64,000 bases of DNA from Novispirillum itersonii (GTDB taxonomy: Bacteria > Pseudomonadota > Alphaproteobacteria > Rhodospirillales > Rhodospirillaceae), in assembly GCF_014205675.1 (NCBI RefSeq), contig NZ_JACIIX010000017.1, positions 30,867 through 94,866 of the forward strand. Direction: 5' to 3'. A program made the position numbers and the translations under genes. Below are positions 34,423 to 43,157 of the stretch, in pieces. How positions within the stretch are numbered: position 1 is the stretch's first letter; each line of letters starts with the position of its first letter. A model generated the notes under the pieces. That model saw only the letters and a list, made by a program, of their open reading frames with translations. It ran no database searches and had not been told where the DNA came from.

Positions 34423-37400
34423 ATGCCAGTCACCCCGCTCAATCCTGCCCCCGCCACCGGGGCCGGATCCTTGCCCGCAACGCTCCCGGCATATCTGTCC
34501 GCCCTGACCGCGACGGGCGTCTGCCTGACCGCGGACGGGGACCGGCTGAAGGTTCAGGCCCCCCCCGGCGTGGTGGACGATCGCACCCGCAGGATCCTGT
34601 CCGCCCGGCGCGGGGCCACCCTTGCCCTGCTGTCTGGCCAGCACCATGACCCGATCCTGTCCACCCTGCCGCTCGCCCCGCCGACAACAGCGCCGCTGAC
34701 CCCTTGGCAGGAAGGTTTCTGGCTGATGCATCAGCGGGAGGATGCCGACCTCGGCACCCTGCATGTTCATGCTGTTTTCCGGCTGGATGGTCCGGTTGAG
34801 GTGCCACGTCTTCAGCAGGCGGTAACGGCGCTGGCAGAACGGCAGACCGCCTTGCGGCTGCGGTTCCGGGCAACGGCCGACGGCGGGGCCGAACAGTGGG
34901 TTTCTCCGGATCCGCTTGCGCTGGACGGCATCACCGTCAGCGGAACCCTGAGCGATGAGGAGCTGGACGCCCTCTGCGCAGACCGGATCCGGCAAACGGT
35001 CCTCCGCCGCTTTGATCTGACACAGGATCCTGCGGTCCGTCTTCAGTTGATCAGCGCCGGTCCCGACCGGCACCGCCTGCTGTTTGTTGCCCACCATCTG
35101 GTTCTGGATGGCTGGTCTGTCGGTCTGTTCCTGCGGGATCTGGTGCGGCTGTACGCAGGGGAAACCCTGCCCCCGCTGCCATTCTGCTGGCTGGATTATG
35201 CCCGGTCTGTCATTCCCACCGGAGCCGGGGCCGCCGCCATCGCCGCTGAGGCGGAGCGGGTTGCCGCCCTGCCCCTGTGCCATGAGCTGCCGACGGATAC
35301 CCGCCGGGGTGAGATCCCCGCCGCCCCGTCAGGGGAAAGCCACTTCCGGCTGGATGCGGCGACCGTCACCGCGTTGCGCCAAAAGGCAGCAGACCATGGC
35401 GGCGGGCTGTATGCAGCCCTGCTGACCGGATTTCAGGCGGTTTACCGCGCCCTGAGCGGGGAACGGGCGGTGCCGGTCATGGCCCCGGTCGCCAACCGGC
35501 AGTCCTCTGCGGTGCTGGAAGACCTGATCGGCTGCTGCGCCAACGGCGTCATCATCGCCCCTGCCCTGCCTGCCGCACCAACGGTCGGAGACGCCCTGCG
35601 ACGGATCGCCGCCGAGGTGGTAACCCGCCTCGACCGTCAGGACCTGCCCTTCGATGCGGTGATCGCCGCCGCCGGGCTGCCGCGCCTGCCCGCCACCTAC
35701 CCCGGCGCCCAGATCTTTTTTGCCCTTCAGGATGCCGGGACAGTCCCGTCTCCGTCCCCGGATCTTACGGTTACCCTCGACACAATCCCGGTCTCACTGG
35801 GACGGCAGGACCTGTTAATCGAATTCCGCCCTGCCACCGATGGCAGCCTGCTCTGCCGGGTCAACCGCGATGGCCGCCTGTTCAGCGCCGAAACCACCGA
35901 TGCGCTGGCGGCCCTGCTGTGCGGTACCCTGAACCATCTGGCACCGCTGTCTGCCGACGCACCGCTGGACGAAGCGGTTCCGGCCCCCCCGGTGCAGACC
36001 CTGACAGCCGACGTGGCCGTCACCGCCGGAACCCTGCCTGTCAACCGGGGGGCGGGGGATCAGGAACAACGCCTGTCCCTCCCCGGCACCGGCGACCTGC
36101 TCCGGGTTTCCGCAGGCCCCGGACCATGGTACCGGGCCGTACCGCTGCGGCCGGATCTGTCCTGTGCCACTCCGCCCGGCCTGCCGGGAAGGCTGCGCTG
36201 CGCCGGGCAGGACACACCGCTGACCGTCCGGATCCGCCCCGCCGACGGAGACCTTGAGGTCTGGCTTTCTCCGGAAACCGCGCGGCAGATCCCGCTGCGG
36301 GGCGGGTGGCTGGATCTTGATCAGCTTGCCGCCCGGTTGCTGGACTCCCCGCTGATCGCCGATGCCGCGCTGTCCGTCCGTGGGGCCGGGGATGCCGCCA
36401 TGCTGGTCATCTGGGTGGTCCCGGCACTGTCGGTGCCGGTGGAAACCCTGCGCTCTCAGGGCGTCAGCCTGCTTGGCACGGCGGCCCCGCTGGGGCCGGT
36501 GGTCCGGCTGAGTGCCCTGCCCCGCTGTGCGGACGGCACCCTTGACCGTCACCGCCTCTCCCTGCTGCCGGTGACGGCGCTGGACGTCGCACAGCGGGCC
36601 GGGCTGGACCGTCATGCCCTGCTGCATCTGCGGCCTGAGGCGACACCCCGCCCGCGTCAGCCCCTGCGGTCTGCCTTTCCATCACGCCTGCCCCCCGGGG
36701 TGACGCCTGTCGCGGTTTATGGAGAGGGTGCCCCCCAGACACCGGCCTCCCAGACCGGCAGGACCAACCGTCCGCCCGCGCGGGCGGGAGGCATGCCCCT
36801 GCCGGAGTCCTACCCTTCGGCCGGGTGGTCACCCTTGGACTGGCTGACTGCGGCCCCACAGACGGCAACCCTGCGCTGCCGGGATGTGAGCGGGCCCGAC
36901 ATGACCATCCCCTATCCGCACCTGCTGCAACAGGTCCGGGCCCTCGTCGGCTGGCTGCTGTCGCAGACATCCGGACACAGGCTCCCCATCCTGCTGGCGA
37001 CCCGGTCTGTACGGGCCACAATCACCGCTTTTCTGGCAGCAATGGCGGCAGGATGCCCGGTGGCACCGCTGCCGGTTCCCCGGCTGTGGCAGGCTGATGA
37101 TCCGGCAGTGCGACGGATCGCCTCTCTGGCCGGACTGACCGGAGCTTCCTGCCTGCTGACAGATATGGACGTGGCCGCCCTGCCGGATTCCCTGTCTTCC
37201 CTGCGCCTCCTGCGCCTGCCCGATCCGGCGGCTCTGGAGGCCTCCCTGCCGCTGTCGCCCACACCCCCGGAATACCGCTGGCAGGAGGACGAGCAGGCCC
37301 TGTTTGCGTTCACCTCCGGGTCAACCGGCAGCCCGAAGGGAGTCCCGCTGACAGCGGGCAACCTGTTCACCACTCCGGCCGCGCTGGCCGTTCCTTTCGG

Positions 37401-40104
37401 GTTTCAGCCGGGGGAAACCGTCCTCAATCTGACCGGTCTGGACCACGTTGCCTCCCTGATCAGCTTCTGCGGCACCGCCCTGCGGGCCGGGGCCTCTCTC
37501 GGTCTGCTGGCAACAGAGCGGTTTCTGGCGGATCCGGGCAGCGTCGCCCGGACTCTCTCTGACTGGCGGGTGGCCCGCACCTGGGCCCCGGATTTTGCCT
37601 GGTCCCTGATTGCCGACACACTGGAAACCGCCCCGGTCGGCAGCCTGGATCTGTCAGCCTTCATTACGCTGTTTTCCGGCGGCGAATGCCCGCTGGCGGC
37701 GACATTTCACCGTCTGCGCCCGGCCCTGATGCGTCACGGGGCCGTCGATCCGACGCTGCGGACGGCGTGGGGAATGGCCGAGACAACCTCTGTCATTACC
37801 CTGTCAGACGGATGGCAGGAAACCGGCTCCACTCACCTGACCGCCGGTGGCGTCCTCGACAGTGGCAGGCCGCTGCCGGGGGCCGAGGCGCGGATTGTCG
37901 GCCCGGATGGCAACCCGCTGCCGGAGGGGGAAACCGGACGCTTTGAAATCCGTGGTCCCGGCGTCTTCCACGGCTACAGCGCTGGCCGCGACCCCGATGC
38001 GGTTGATCCGGACGGCTGGCTGCGGACCGGAGACCTTGGATGGATCCGCGATGGCAGGATCATGATCCTCGGGCGGGAAAAGGACGTGCTGATCCTGAAC
38101 GGCCAGAACGTCGCTCAGGCCGCTTTGGAAGACCGGATCAACGCACTGGACGGGGTGGAACCGGGCTGGACGGCTGTCACCGCCTCCCGCGACCGCCGTC
38201 AGGGGCGGATGATGCTGACGGTGTTTTTCCATCCCCGGGACCAACAGCCCGATGACACCACCCTGACCGCCCTGCTCCGCCGGATCTCCGGTGCCATTGC
38301 CGCAGGGTGGGGGGTTCATCCTGATGTGATCCTGCCTTTACCGAAAACGGCCATTGCCAAGACCGGACTGGGCAAACTGCAACGCACCCTGTTGCGGCTG
38401 CGGTACGAGGCCGGGGAGTGGGACGCCCTGTCGCAGCGGATGGACCTGTTGCTGGGGAATGACCGCACCCTGCCCCGGGCCCTGTGGCAATGGCGGTGGC
38501 ACCCACTGGGCACCGCCTCTGCCGCCCTGACGGACGGACAGGCGGAACAGACGGTCCTCCTTCCGGGGACCGGCGATGCGGCAGAGCGCCTGACAGCGGC
38601 CCGCACGGTCATCGCCGCAGCGCAGGGGGCACCCCGCCGCCTGCTGTGGCTGGACACCCCGGACACCCATGCACTGGGGGCCGCCGTCGCGGCGGCACTG
38701 GTACAGGAATATACCGGGGTCCGCGCCGCATCGGTGCTGATCCCACCCGGCCCCCGGACGGAGGCCCGCCAGAAGAACTGGCTGGAGGAGTGTCTCCGGC
38801 AGGCTGTCCCGCCGCAGGATACCGCCCTGCGGCCGGGCGACGCAGGCCTTGAGGGACGCCGCCTTTTTCCTGCGCCCGATCCGCAGGCCGAGGATTGGAC
38901 GGCGTTGCCTGCCGGAGCCTGTCTGCTGGTTACCGGCGGTCTCGGGGCCGTTGGCCGGACCATCCTGCCAACCCTGTTAAGCTGGACCGACTGGCGGTTT
39001 CTGGTGGTCGGCCGCCGCGCTGAAACGGCCGTGGCGGACCAACTGGAAACCCTGCGGCAGGGGTTTGCGCCCGACCGGCTGTCCTACCACAGTCTGGATG
39101 CCTGCGATGCCGCCGCCCTGACCGCCCTGTGCGCCACAACCCGCCCGGCGGGGGCGCTGCTGCTGGCCGGGCGTCTGGACCGCACACCGCTGGAACACTG
39201 CACGGCATCGGTCCTTGCCGAACACACCAACGCCCGCTTACAGGCTGCAACGGCGATCGAGCAGGCTTTCAGCGATGCCGGGCTGACCGGCACCGCCGTG
39301 CATGTCACCTCGGTCTACGGGGTGGTGGGGCGGCGGGACTTCGCCGCCTACTCCCTGTCCTCTGCCCTGCTGGAAGACTGGATCTCACGCCGCCCGGAAA
39401 GCGGACCGGTCCGCCATGTCGCCCTGCAATGCGGTCAATGGCAACCGGAGGACCCTGATGACCCGCTGGCCCGCCATATGCGGTCACAGGGGTTCGGCTC
39501 CATCGACGGCCCGCTGGGGGCGACGGCGGTCCTGCGCGCCCTGCTCGGTCCGCACTGCAATCTGGTGGTCGGGCCGGAACCGGAGGGCAGCACGTTCGGC
39601 CCCCTGACACCACGCCCGGCGCAGCCCCTGGACCGGGTGATCCTGACCCCGCTGCCCGGGACCGACCCCGGCAGGCTGATGGCCGCCGCCGCCGCACATG
39701 CCCTGCCGGTCCGGCTGGAAGACAGCGGGGCCGCCAGTGTCGGCGATGCCGCCCTCAGCCCGACCGGACAGCAGGTGATGGCCCTGTGGCGGGAGGTTCT
39801 GCCCGCCGGGGCACCGGTGGAAGCCGATATCAACTTCTTCGATGTCGGGGGAACATCGTTGCTGGCCGCCCGCCTGCACCTGCGCCTGCGGGAAACCTTC
39901 GGGACCCCTGACAATGTCGTCGCCCTGTTTTCCCACACCACGGTACGGGCACAGACCGCCCTGATCACCGGGGCAGCCGCCCCGGTCAACCCCCCGGCGT
40001 CAGCCCCCACAGAGCCCCCGGCGGCCCGCACTCCGCTGACAGGCCCCATGGCCGCCCGCCGCCGTGCCGCCCGCGCCCAGACCCCAGAGGAAACCTTCGG
40101 ATGA
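34423..40104 (+). CDS. NRPS/PKS hybrid: TubC dock-C-(degenerate A)-acyl-AMP ligase-KR-ACP
   Basis: An 1893-residue protein; the ATG at 34423 has CAGGAA at 7-nt spacing, though 34393 is possible. Domains: a TubC-type docking domain (about 17-70; LTATGVCLTADGDRLKV and RRGATLALL); a condensation domain (90-500) with intact HHLVLDGW at 224-231; a stretch resembling an adenylation C-terminal subdomain only (about 575-725, ending DGTLDRHRL); an acyl-AMP-ligase-like domain (810-1335) with TSGSTGSPKG at 964, LTGLDHVASL where amino-acid A domains have FDxS, and RTGDLGW; a ketoreductase fold (1340-1730) with LVTGGLGAVG, Ser1630 and Tyr1643 but no clear catalytic Lys or Asn; and a carrier domain (1780-1850, GGTSLL, Ser1812). 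The LDHVxxL ligase is the type seen in modules that load keto or fatty acids, and C-A-KR-carrier is the layout of alpha-keto-acid modules. The docking domain implies it receives a chain from another protein. The stop overlaps the next start (ATGA). Confidence 0.9.
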   Translation: MPVTPLNPAPATGAGSLPATLPAYLSALTATGVCLTADGDRLKVQAPPGVVDDRTRRILSARRGATLALLSGQHHDPILSTLPLAPPTTAPLTPWQEGFWLMHQREDADLGTLHVHAVFRLDGPVEVPRLQQAVTALAERQTALRLRFRATADGGAEQWVSPDPLALDGITVSGTLSDEELDALCADRIRQTVLRRFDLTQDPAVRLQLISAGPDRHRLLFVAHHLVLDGWSVGLFLRDLVRLYAGETLPPLPFCWLDYARSVIPTGAGAAAIAAEAERVAALPLCHELPTDTRRGEIPAAPSGESHFRLDAATVTALRQKAADHGGGLYAALLTGFQAVYRALSGERAVPVMAPVANRQSSAVLEDLIGCCANGVIIAPALPAAPTVGDALRRIAAEVVTRLDRQDLPFDAVIAAAGLPRLPATYPGAQIFFALQDAGTVPSPSPDLTVTLDTIPVSLGRQDLLIEFRPATDGSLLCRVNRDGRLFSAETTDALAALLCGTLNHLAPLSADAPLDEAVPAPPVQTLTADVAVTAGTLPVNRGAGDQEQRLSLPGTGDLLRVSAGPGPWYRAVPLRPDLSCATPPGLPGRLRCAGQDTPLTVRIRPADGDLEVWLSPETARQIPLRGGWLDLDQLAARLLDSPLIADAALSVRGAGDAAMLVIWVVPALSVPVETLRSQGVSLLGTAAPLGPVVRLSALPRCADGTLDRHRLSLLPVTALDVAQRAGLDRHALLHLRPEATPRPRQPLRSAFPSRLPPGVTPVAVYGEGAPQTPASQTGRTNRPPARAGGMPLPESYPSAGWSPLDWLTAAPQTATLRCRDVSGPDMTIPYPHLLQQVRALVGWLLSQTSGHRLPILLATRSVRATITAFLAAMAAGCPVAPLPVPRLWQADDPAVRRIASLAGLTGASCLLTDMDVAALPDSLSSLRLLRLPDPAALEASLPLSPTPPEYRWQEDEQALFAFTSGSTGSPKGVPLTAGNLFTTPAALAVPFGFQPGETVLNLTGLDHVASLISFCGTALRAGASLGLLATERFLADPGSVARTLSDWRVARTWAPDFAWSLIADTLETAPVGSLDLSAFITLFSGGECPLAATFHRLRPALMRHGAVDPTLRTAWGMAETTSVITLSDGWQETGSTHLTAGGVLDSGRPLPGAEARIVGPDGNPLPEGETGRFEIRGPGVFHGYSAGRDPDAVDPDGWLRTGDLGWIRDGRIMILGREKDVLILNGQNVAQAALEDRINALDGVEPGWTAVTASRDRRQGRMMLTVFFHPRDQQPDDTTLTALLRRISGAIAAGWGVHPDVILPLPKTAIAKTGLGKLQRTLLRLRYEAGEWDALSQRMDLLLGNDRTLPRALWQWRWHPLGTASAALTDGQAEQTVLLPGTGDAAERLTAARTVIAAAQGAPRRLLWLDTPDTHALGAAVAAALVQEYTGVRAASVLIPPGPRTEARQKNWLEECLRQAVPPQDTALRPGDAGLEGRRLFPAPDPQAEDWTALPAGACLLVTGGLGAVGRTILPTLLSWTDWRFLVVGRRAETAVADQLETLRQGFAPDRLSYHSLDACDAAALTALCATTRPAGALLLAGRLDRTPLEHCTASVLAEHTNARLQAATAIEQAFSDAGLTGTAVHVTSVYGVVGRRDFAAYSLSSALLEDWISRRPESGPVRHVALQCGQWQPEDPDDPLARHMRSQGFGSIDGPLGATAVLRALLGPHCNLVVGPEPEGSTFGPLTPRPAQPLDRVILTPLPGTDPGRLMAAAAAHALPVRLEDSGAASVGDAALSPTGQQVMALWREVLPAGAPVEADINFFDVGGTSLLAARLHLRLRETFGTPDNVVALFSHTTVRAQTALITGAAAPVNPPASAPTEPPAARTPLTGPMAARRRAARAQTPEETFG

Positions 40105-43100
40105 CGTCTCTGATCCCTGATCCGGCCACCTTCGCGGACGAGTCAATTGCCATTGTCGGGATGGCCGGACGCCTGCCGGGGGCAGAGGACCTGACGGCCT
40201 TCTGGCACAGCCAGCTTGCCCAGCGCCCCGGAACCCGCCGCCTCAGCCGCGCGGAAATGGCCGAGAACGGCCGCCCCCTGCACGAGCTTGACCGGGCCGA
40301 TCTGGTGCCGCTGGCCGCCACCCTGACGGACATTGACTGTTTTGACGCCCCGTTCTTCCGGTTTTCCGGGCCGGAGGCGGAGATCCTCGACCCGCAGATC
40401 CGCCTGCTGCACGAAGTGGCATGGCACACTCTGGAAAATGCCGGCTGCGACCCCAGCCGCAGCCCCGACCGGATCGGGGTCTTTGCCAGTGCCCATATGA
40501 GCACCTACTGGCTTTACAATCTGGATGGTCTGTACCGGTGCAGTGACCCCAATGCCCTGCTCCAGATTGTCGCCGGAAACGGACAGGACTATCCGGCAAC
40601 AACGCTGGCGTACCGGCTGGGGCTGACCGGCCCGGCCCTGAATATCAATACGGCCTGCTCCAGCAGTCTGGTCTCGGCGGCAGTGGCCTGTCAGACCCTG
40701 CTGGACGGAAGCTGCGACGCTGCTCTGGTGGTCTCCGCCTCAATCACCCTGCCGCAGGGAACCGGCTATCTCGCCACCGCCGACAGCATTTACTCCCCCG
40801 ATGGAGTATGCCGCCCGTTTGATGCGGCAGCCAATGGCACCTTCGCCAGCGACGGTGTCGCCGGCGTCCTGCTGAAACGCCTCAGTGACGCCCACAAGGC
40901 CGGGGACCGCGTGATCGCAGTGATCCGGGGATGGGCAACCAACAACGACGGAGCCCGCAAGATCGGTTTCACCGCTCCCAGTGTTGACGGCCAGATTGAG
41001 GTACTGCGCGACGCGGCGGCCAGTGCCGGAATCGCCCCGGGGGATCTGGATTACATCGAAACCCACGGCACCGGCACCAGCGTCGGGGATCCCATCGAAT
41101 TCGCCGCGCTGAAAGCGGTCCACGGCACCCCGCCCTTCCCCGGCCACCGGATCGCCCTCGGCGGGGCCAAGGCCTCCATCGGTCATCTGGGATCGGCAGC
41201 AGGGCTGGCCGGACTGATCCGCACCGCACTGGCGCTGCGCCATGGCGTCATGCCCGGTACCGCGACATTCCGTCACCTGAGCCCGCGCATTGATGCGCAG
41301 GGGTGCGCGCTGGACGTCCTCGGCCCGCCGCAGCCTTTCCCGGCCCGCCCCCGCCCGGCCCGGGCCGGGGTCAGCTCTTTCGGTATCGGCGGCACCAATG
41401 CCCATCTGATCCTTGAGGCCGCATCCCCCCCGGAAGAGGCCCCCGTTGCAGGGGACAGCCCGGAAGCCCTTGCCGTCTCAGGCTATGACCGCGACAGCCT
41501 TGACCGCCAGCGGCTCCGGCTTGCTGACTGGCTGGACACCGGGCAGCCGCTGGCCACGGAGACCGCATTTCCGACGCTGGCGGCACTGTCCGATACCAGC
41601 CTGATAGACCGGCCAGCCCTGCCGTTCCGCCTTGCGGTCAGCGGTGCCTCGGCCGCCGCGCTGGCACAGGCCCTGCGGTTGGTGCCCCTGCCCGAAACCG
41701 CCGCCGCCAGAACACCGCCGAAGGTCTGCTTTGTCTTTACCGGCAGTGGGGTGCCCAGCCTCAGCCGCTGCCGGGATCTGGTCAGAACCTGCCCGGACTT
41801 TGCCAGAGCCCTGACGGAGGTTGAAACCGCACTGGCCGCACAGGGCCTGCCCTCTGCCCGTGACTGGCTGGAACGGGAGACCCCGGACAAGGATGAGCGG
41901 GACCTTCACCGGTCTCACCCTGCTGCCTTTGCCTTCGGCTATGCGATGGCAAAAATGCTGATGGCACAGGGGTGTGTCCCTGCCGTGGTCCTGGGGCACA
42001 GCATGGGGGAAATTACGGCGGCCTGCATCGCCGGAGCGGTGGACCTGCCCGCCGCCCTCGCTTTCGTCGCCGCCCGGGCCGCCATCGTCATGGACTGCGG
42101 CGGGGCTGGAGACCTGCTGGCGGTCTCCGCCCCGGCCGAGCAGGTAAACCCGTTCCTCGGGGTGAACCCGGCCCTGACCGTGGCGGGATACAACGGAGCC
42201 GGGCAAACACTGGTGGCCGGGCCGGTGGCCGCGGTGACCGCCCTGAAAGAAACCCTGACCGCACAGGGCATCCCGGCGACCGTCCTGCCCGCCGGAAAAC
42301 CGTTCCACAGCCCGCTGATGGCAGCCACCACACTGCCGGTGGCCCGGGCCGCTGCCGGACAGTTCCGGGCCGCGCGGACCGCCATCGCCTCGACCGTCAC
42401 CGGACGGCTGGAACACGGTGCCGTGGCAGATCCGGGACATTGGGCGGCACAGATGGAAACCCCGGTCCGGATGACCGCCGCGATTGAAGCGGCCGCCGCT
42501 GCCGGATGCACGCTGTTTCTGGAGATCGGACCCCGGGGGACCTTTGCCGTCGGCGGGCGGAAAACCCTGCTGAACTGCGCCCCCGGTGCGCGCTGGCACG
42601 CCGTGCTGGATCCTCGCGGGGTACCGCGTGACGCATCGGTCCTGACAGCCCTTGCCGCCACCCGGGCCGCCCTGTGGGAAGCCGGGATCCGCACCCGCCC
42701 CGCCCACCGGCCACGGGCCACCCGGACCGCCCTGCCGGGCTATGCCTTCAGCCGTCTGCGGTACTGGCGCGCCCCCCCGCCTGCGGATCGCAGTGACACC
42801 AGCCCCGCCGTCCTCCCGTCGCCCCGGAGGGATCCCGTCCCGGCCCCAACCGGGACTGGTCCAACCGACACCGGCGACGAGGGTGACACCCTGCTGCGCA
42901 CCCTGCTGGCCGAGATCTGGTGTGAGGAACTGGGGGTCGAGCGGATTGAGGAAACCGACAGCTTCATGGGGCTGGGGGGAACCTCGCTGGCCGCCCTGAA
43001 AGTGGCCGGAACCACCGAGGCCCGCCTTGGTCTGCGTCCGCCGCTGGTCCTGCTGACCCGCGCCGGAACCTTCGCTGAATACGTCGGGGCCCTGCGCGGT

Positions 43101-43157
43101 CTGCTGCTCGACGAGCAGACCCCGGAAGCCCCCGCTGCCCTGGAGCCAACCGAATGA
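40101..43157 (+). CDS. Type I polyketide synthase module, KS-AT-ACP
   Basis: A 1018-residue single extension module. The ketosynthase (about 15-435) has the full triad: Cys186 in NTACSSS, His322 in ETHGTGTSVGD and His362 in KASIGHLGSAAG. The acyltransferase (540-870) has GHSMGE with Ser634 and a PFHSP motif at 734-738, the pattern of malonyl-CoA specificity (methylmalonyl types have YASH). The carrier domain has MGLGGTSLAAL with Ser962. There is no reductive domain, so the added unit would stay a beta-keto group unless processed elsewhere. It overlaps both neighbouring genes by ATGA junctions, so translation is coupled along the operon. Post-AT residues GYAFSRLRYW form the usual linker. Confidence 0.95.
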   Translation: MTSLIPDPATFADESIAIVGMAGRLPGAEDLTAFWHSQLAQRPGTRRLSRAEMAENGRPLHELDRADLVPLAATLTDIDCFDAPFFRFSGPEAEILDPQIRLLHEVAWHTLENAGCDPSRSPDRIGVFASAHMSTYWLYNLDGLYRCSDPNALLQIVAGNGQDYPATTLAYRLGLTGPALNINTACSSSLVSAAVACQTLLDGSCDAALVVSASITLPQGTGYLATADSIYSPDGVCRPFDAAANGTFASDGVAGVLLKRLSDAHKAGDRVIAVIRGWATNNDGARKIGFTAPSVDGQIEVLRDAAASAGIAPGDLDYIETHGTGTSVGDPIEFAALKAVHGTPPFPGHRIALGGAKASIGHLGSAAGLAGLIRTALALRHGVMPGTATFRHLSPRIDAQGCALDVLGPPQPFPARPRPARAGVSSFGIGGTNAHLILEAASPPEEAPVAGDSPEALAVSGYDRDSLDRQRLRLADWLDTGQPLATETAFPTLAALSDTSLIDRPALPFRLAVSGASAAALAQALRLVPLPETAAARTPPKVCFVFTGSGVPSLSRCRDLVRTCPDFARALTEVETALAAQGLPSARDWLERETPDKDERDLHRSHPAAFAFGYAMAKMLMAQGCVPAVVLGHSMGEITAACIAGAVDLPAALAFVAARAAIVMDCGGAGDLLAVSAPAEQVNPFLGVNPALTVAGYNGAGQTLVAGPVAAVTALKETLTAQGIPATVLPAGKPFHSPLMAATTLPVARAAAGQFRAARTAIASTVTGRLEHGAVADPGHWAAQMETPVRMTAAIEAAAAAGCTLFLEIGPRGTFAVGGRKTLLNCAPGARWHAVLDPRGVPRDASVLTALAATRAALWEAGIRTRPAHRPRATRTALPGYAFSRLRYWRAPPPADRSDTSPAVLPSPRRDPVPAPTGTGPTDTGDEGDTLLRTLLAEIWCEELGVERIEETDSFMGLGGTSLAALKVAGTTEARLGLRPPLVLLTRAGTFAEYVGALRGLLLDEQTPEAPAALEPTE

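Noticed and set aside
39300..39400. Loss of the ketoreductase catalytic Tyr (Phe at the usual place)
   Set aside because: Realigning by the fixed Ser-to-Tyr spacing places Tyr1643 correctly (FAAYSLSSALL); only the Lys and Asn positions look changed.
34423..40104. Loading module that starts with salicylate, as in yersiniabactin
   Set aside because: The protein begins with a docking and a condensation domain and its ligase lacks the aryl-acid pattern; no salicylate-forming gene is present.
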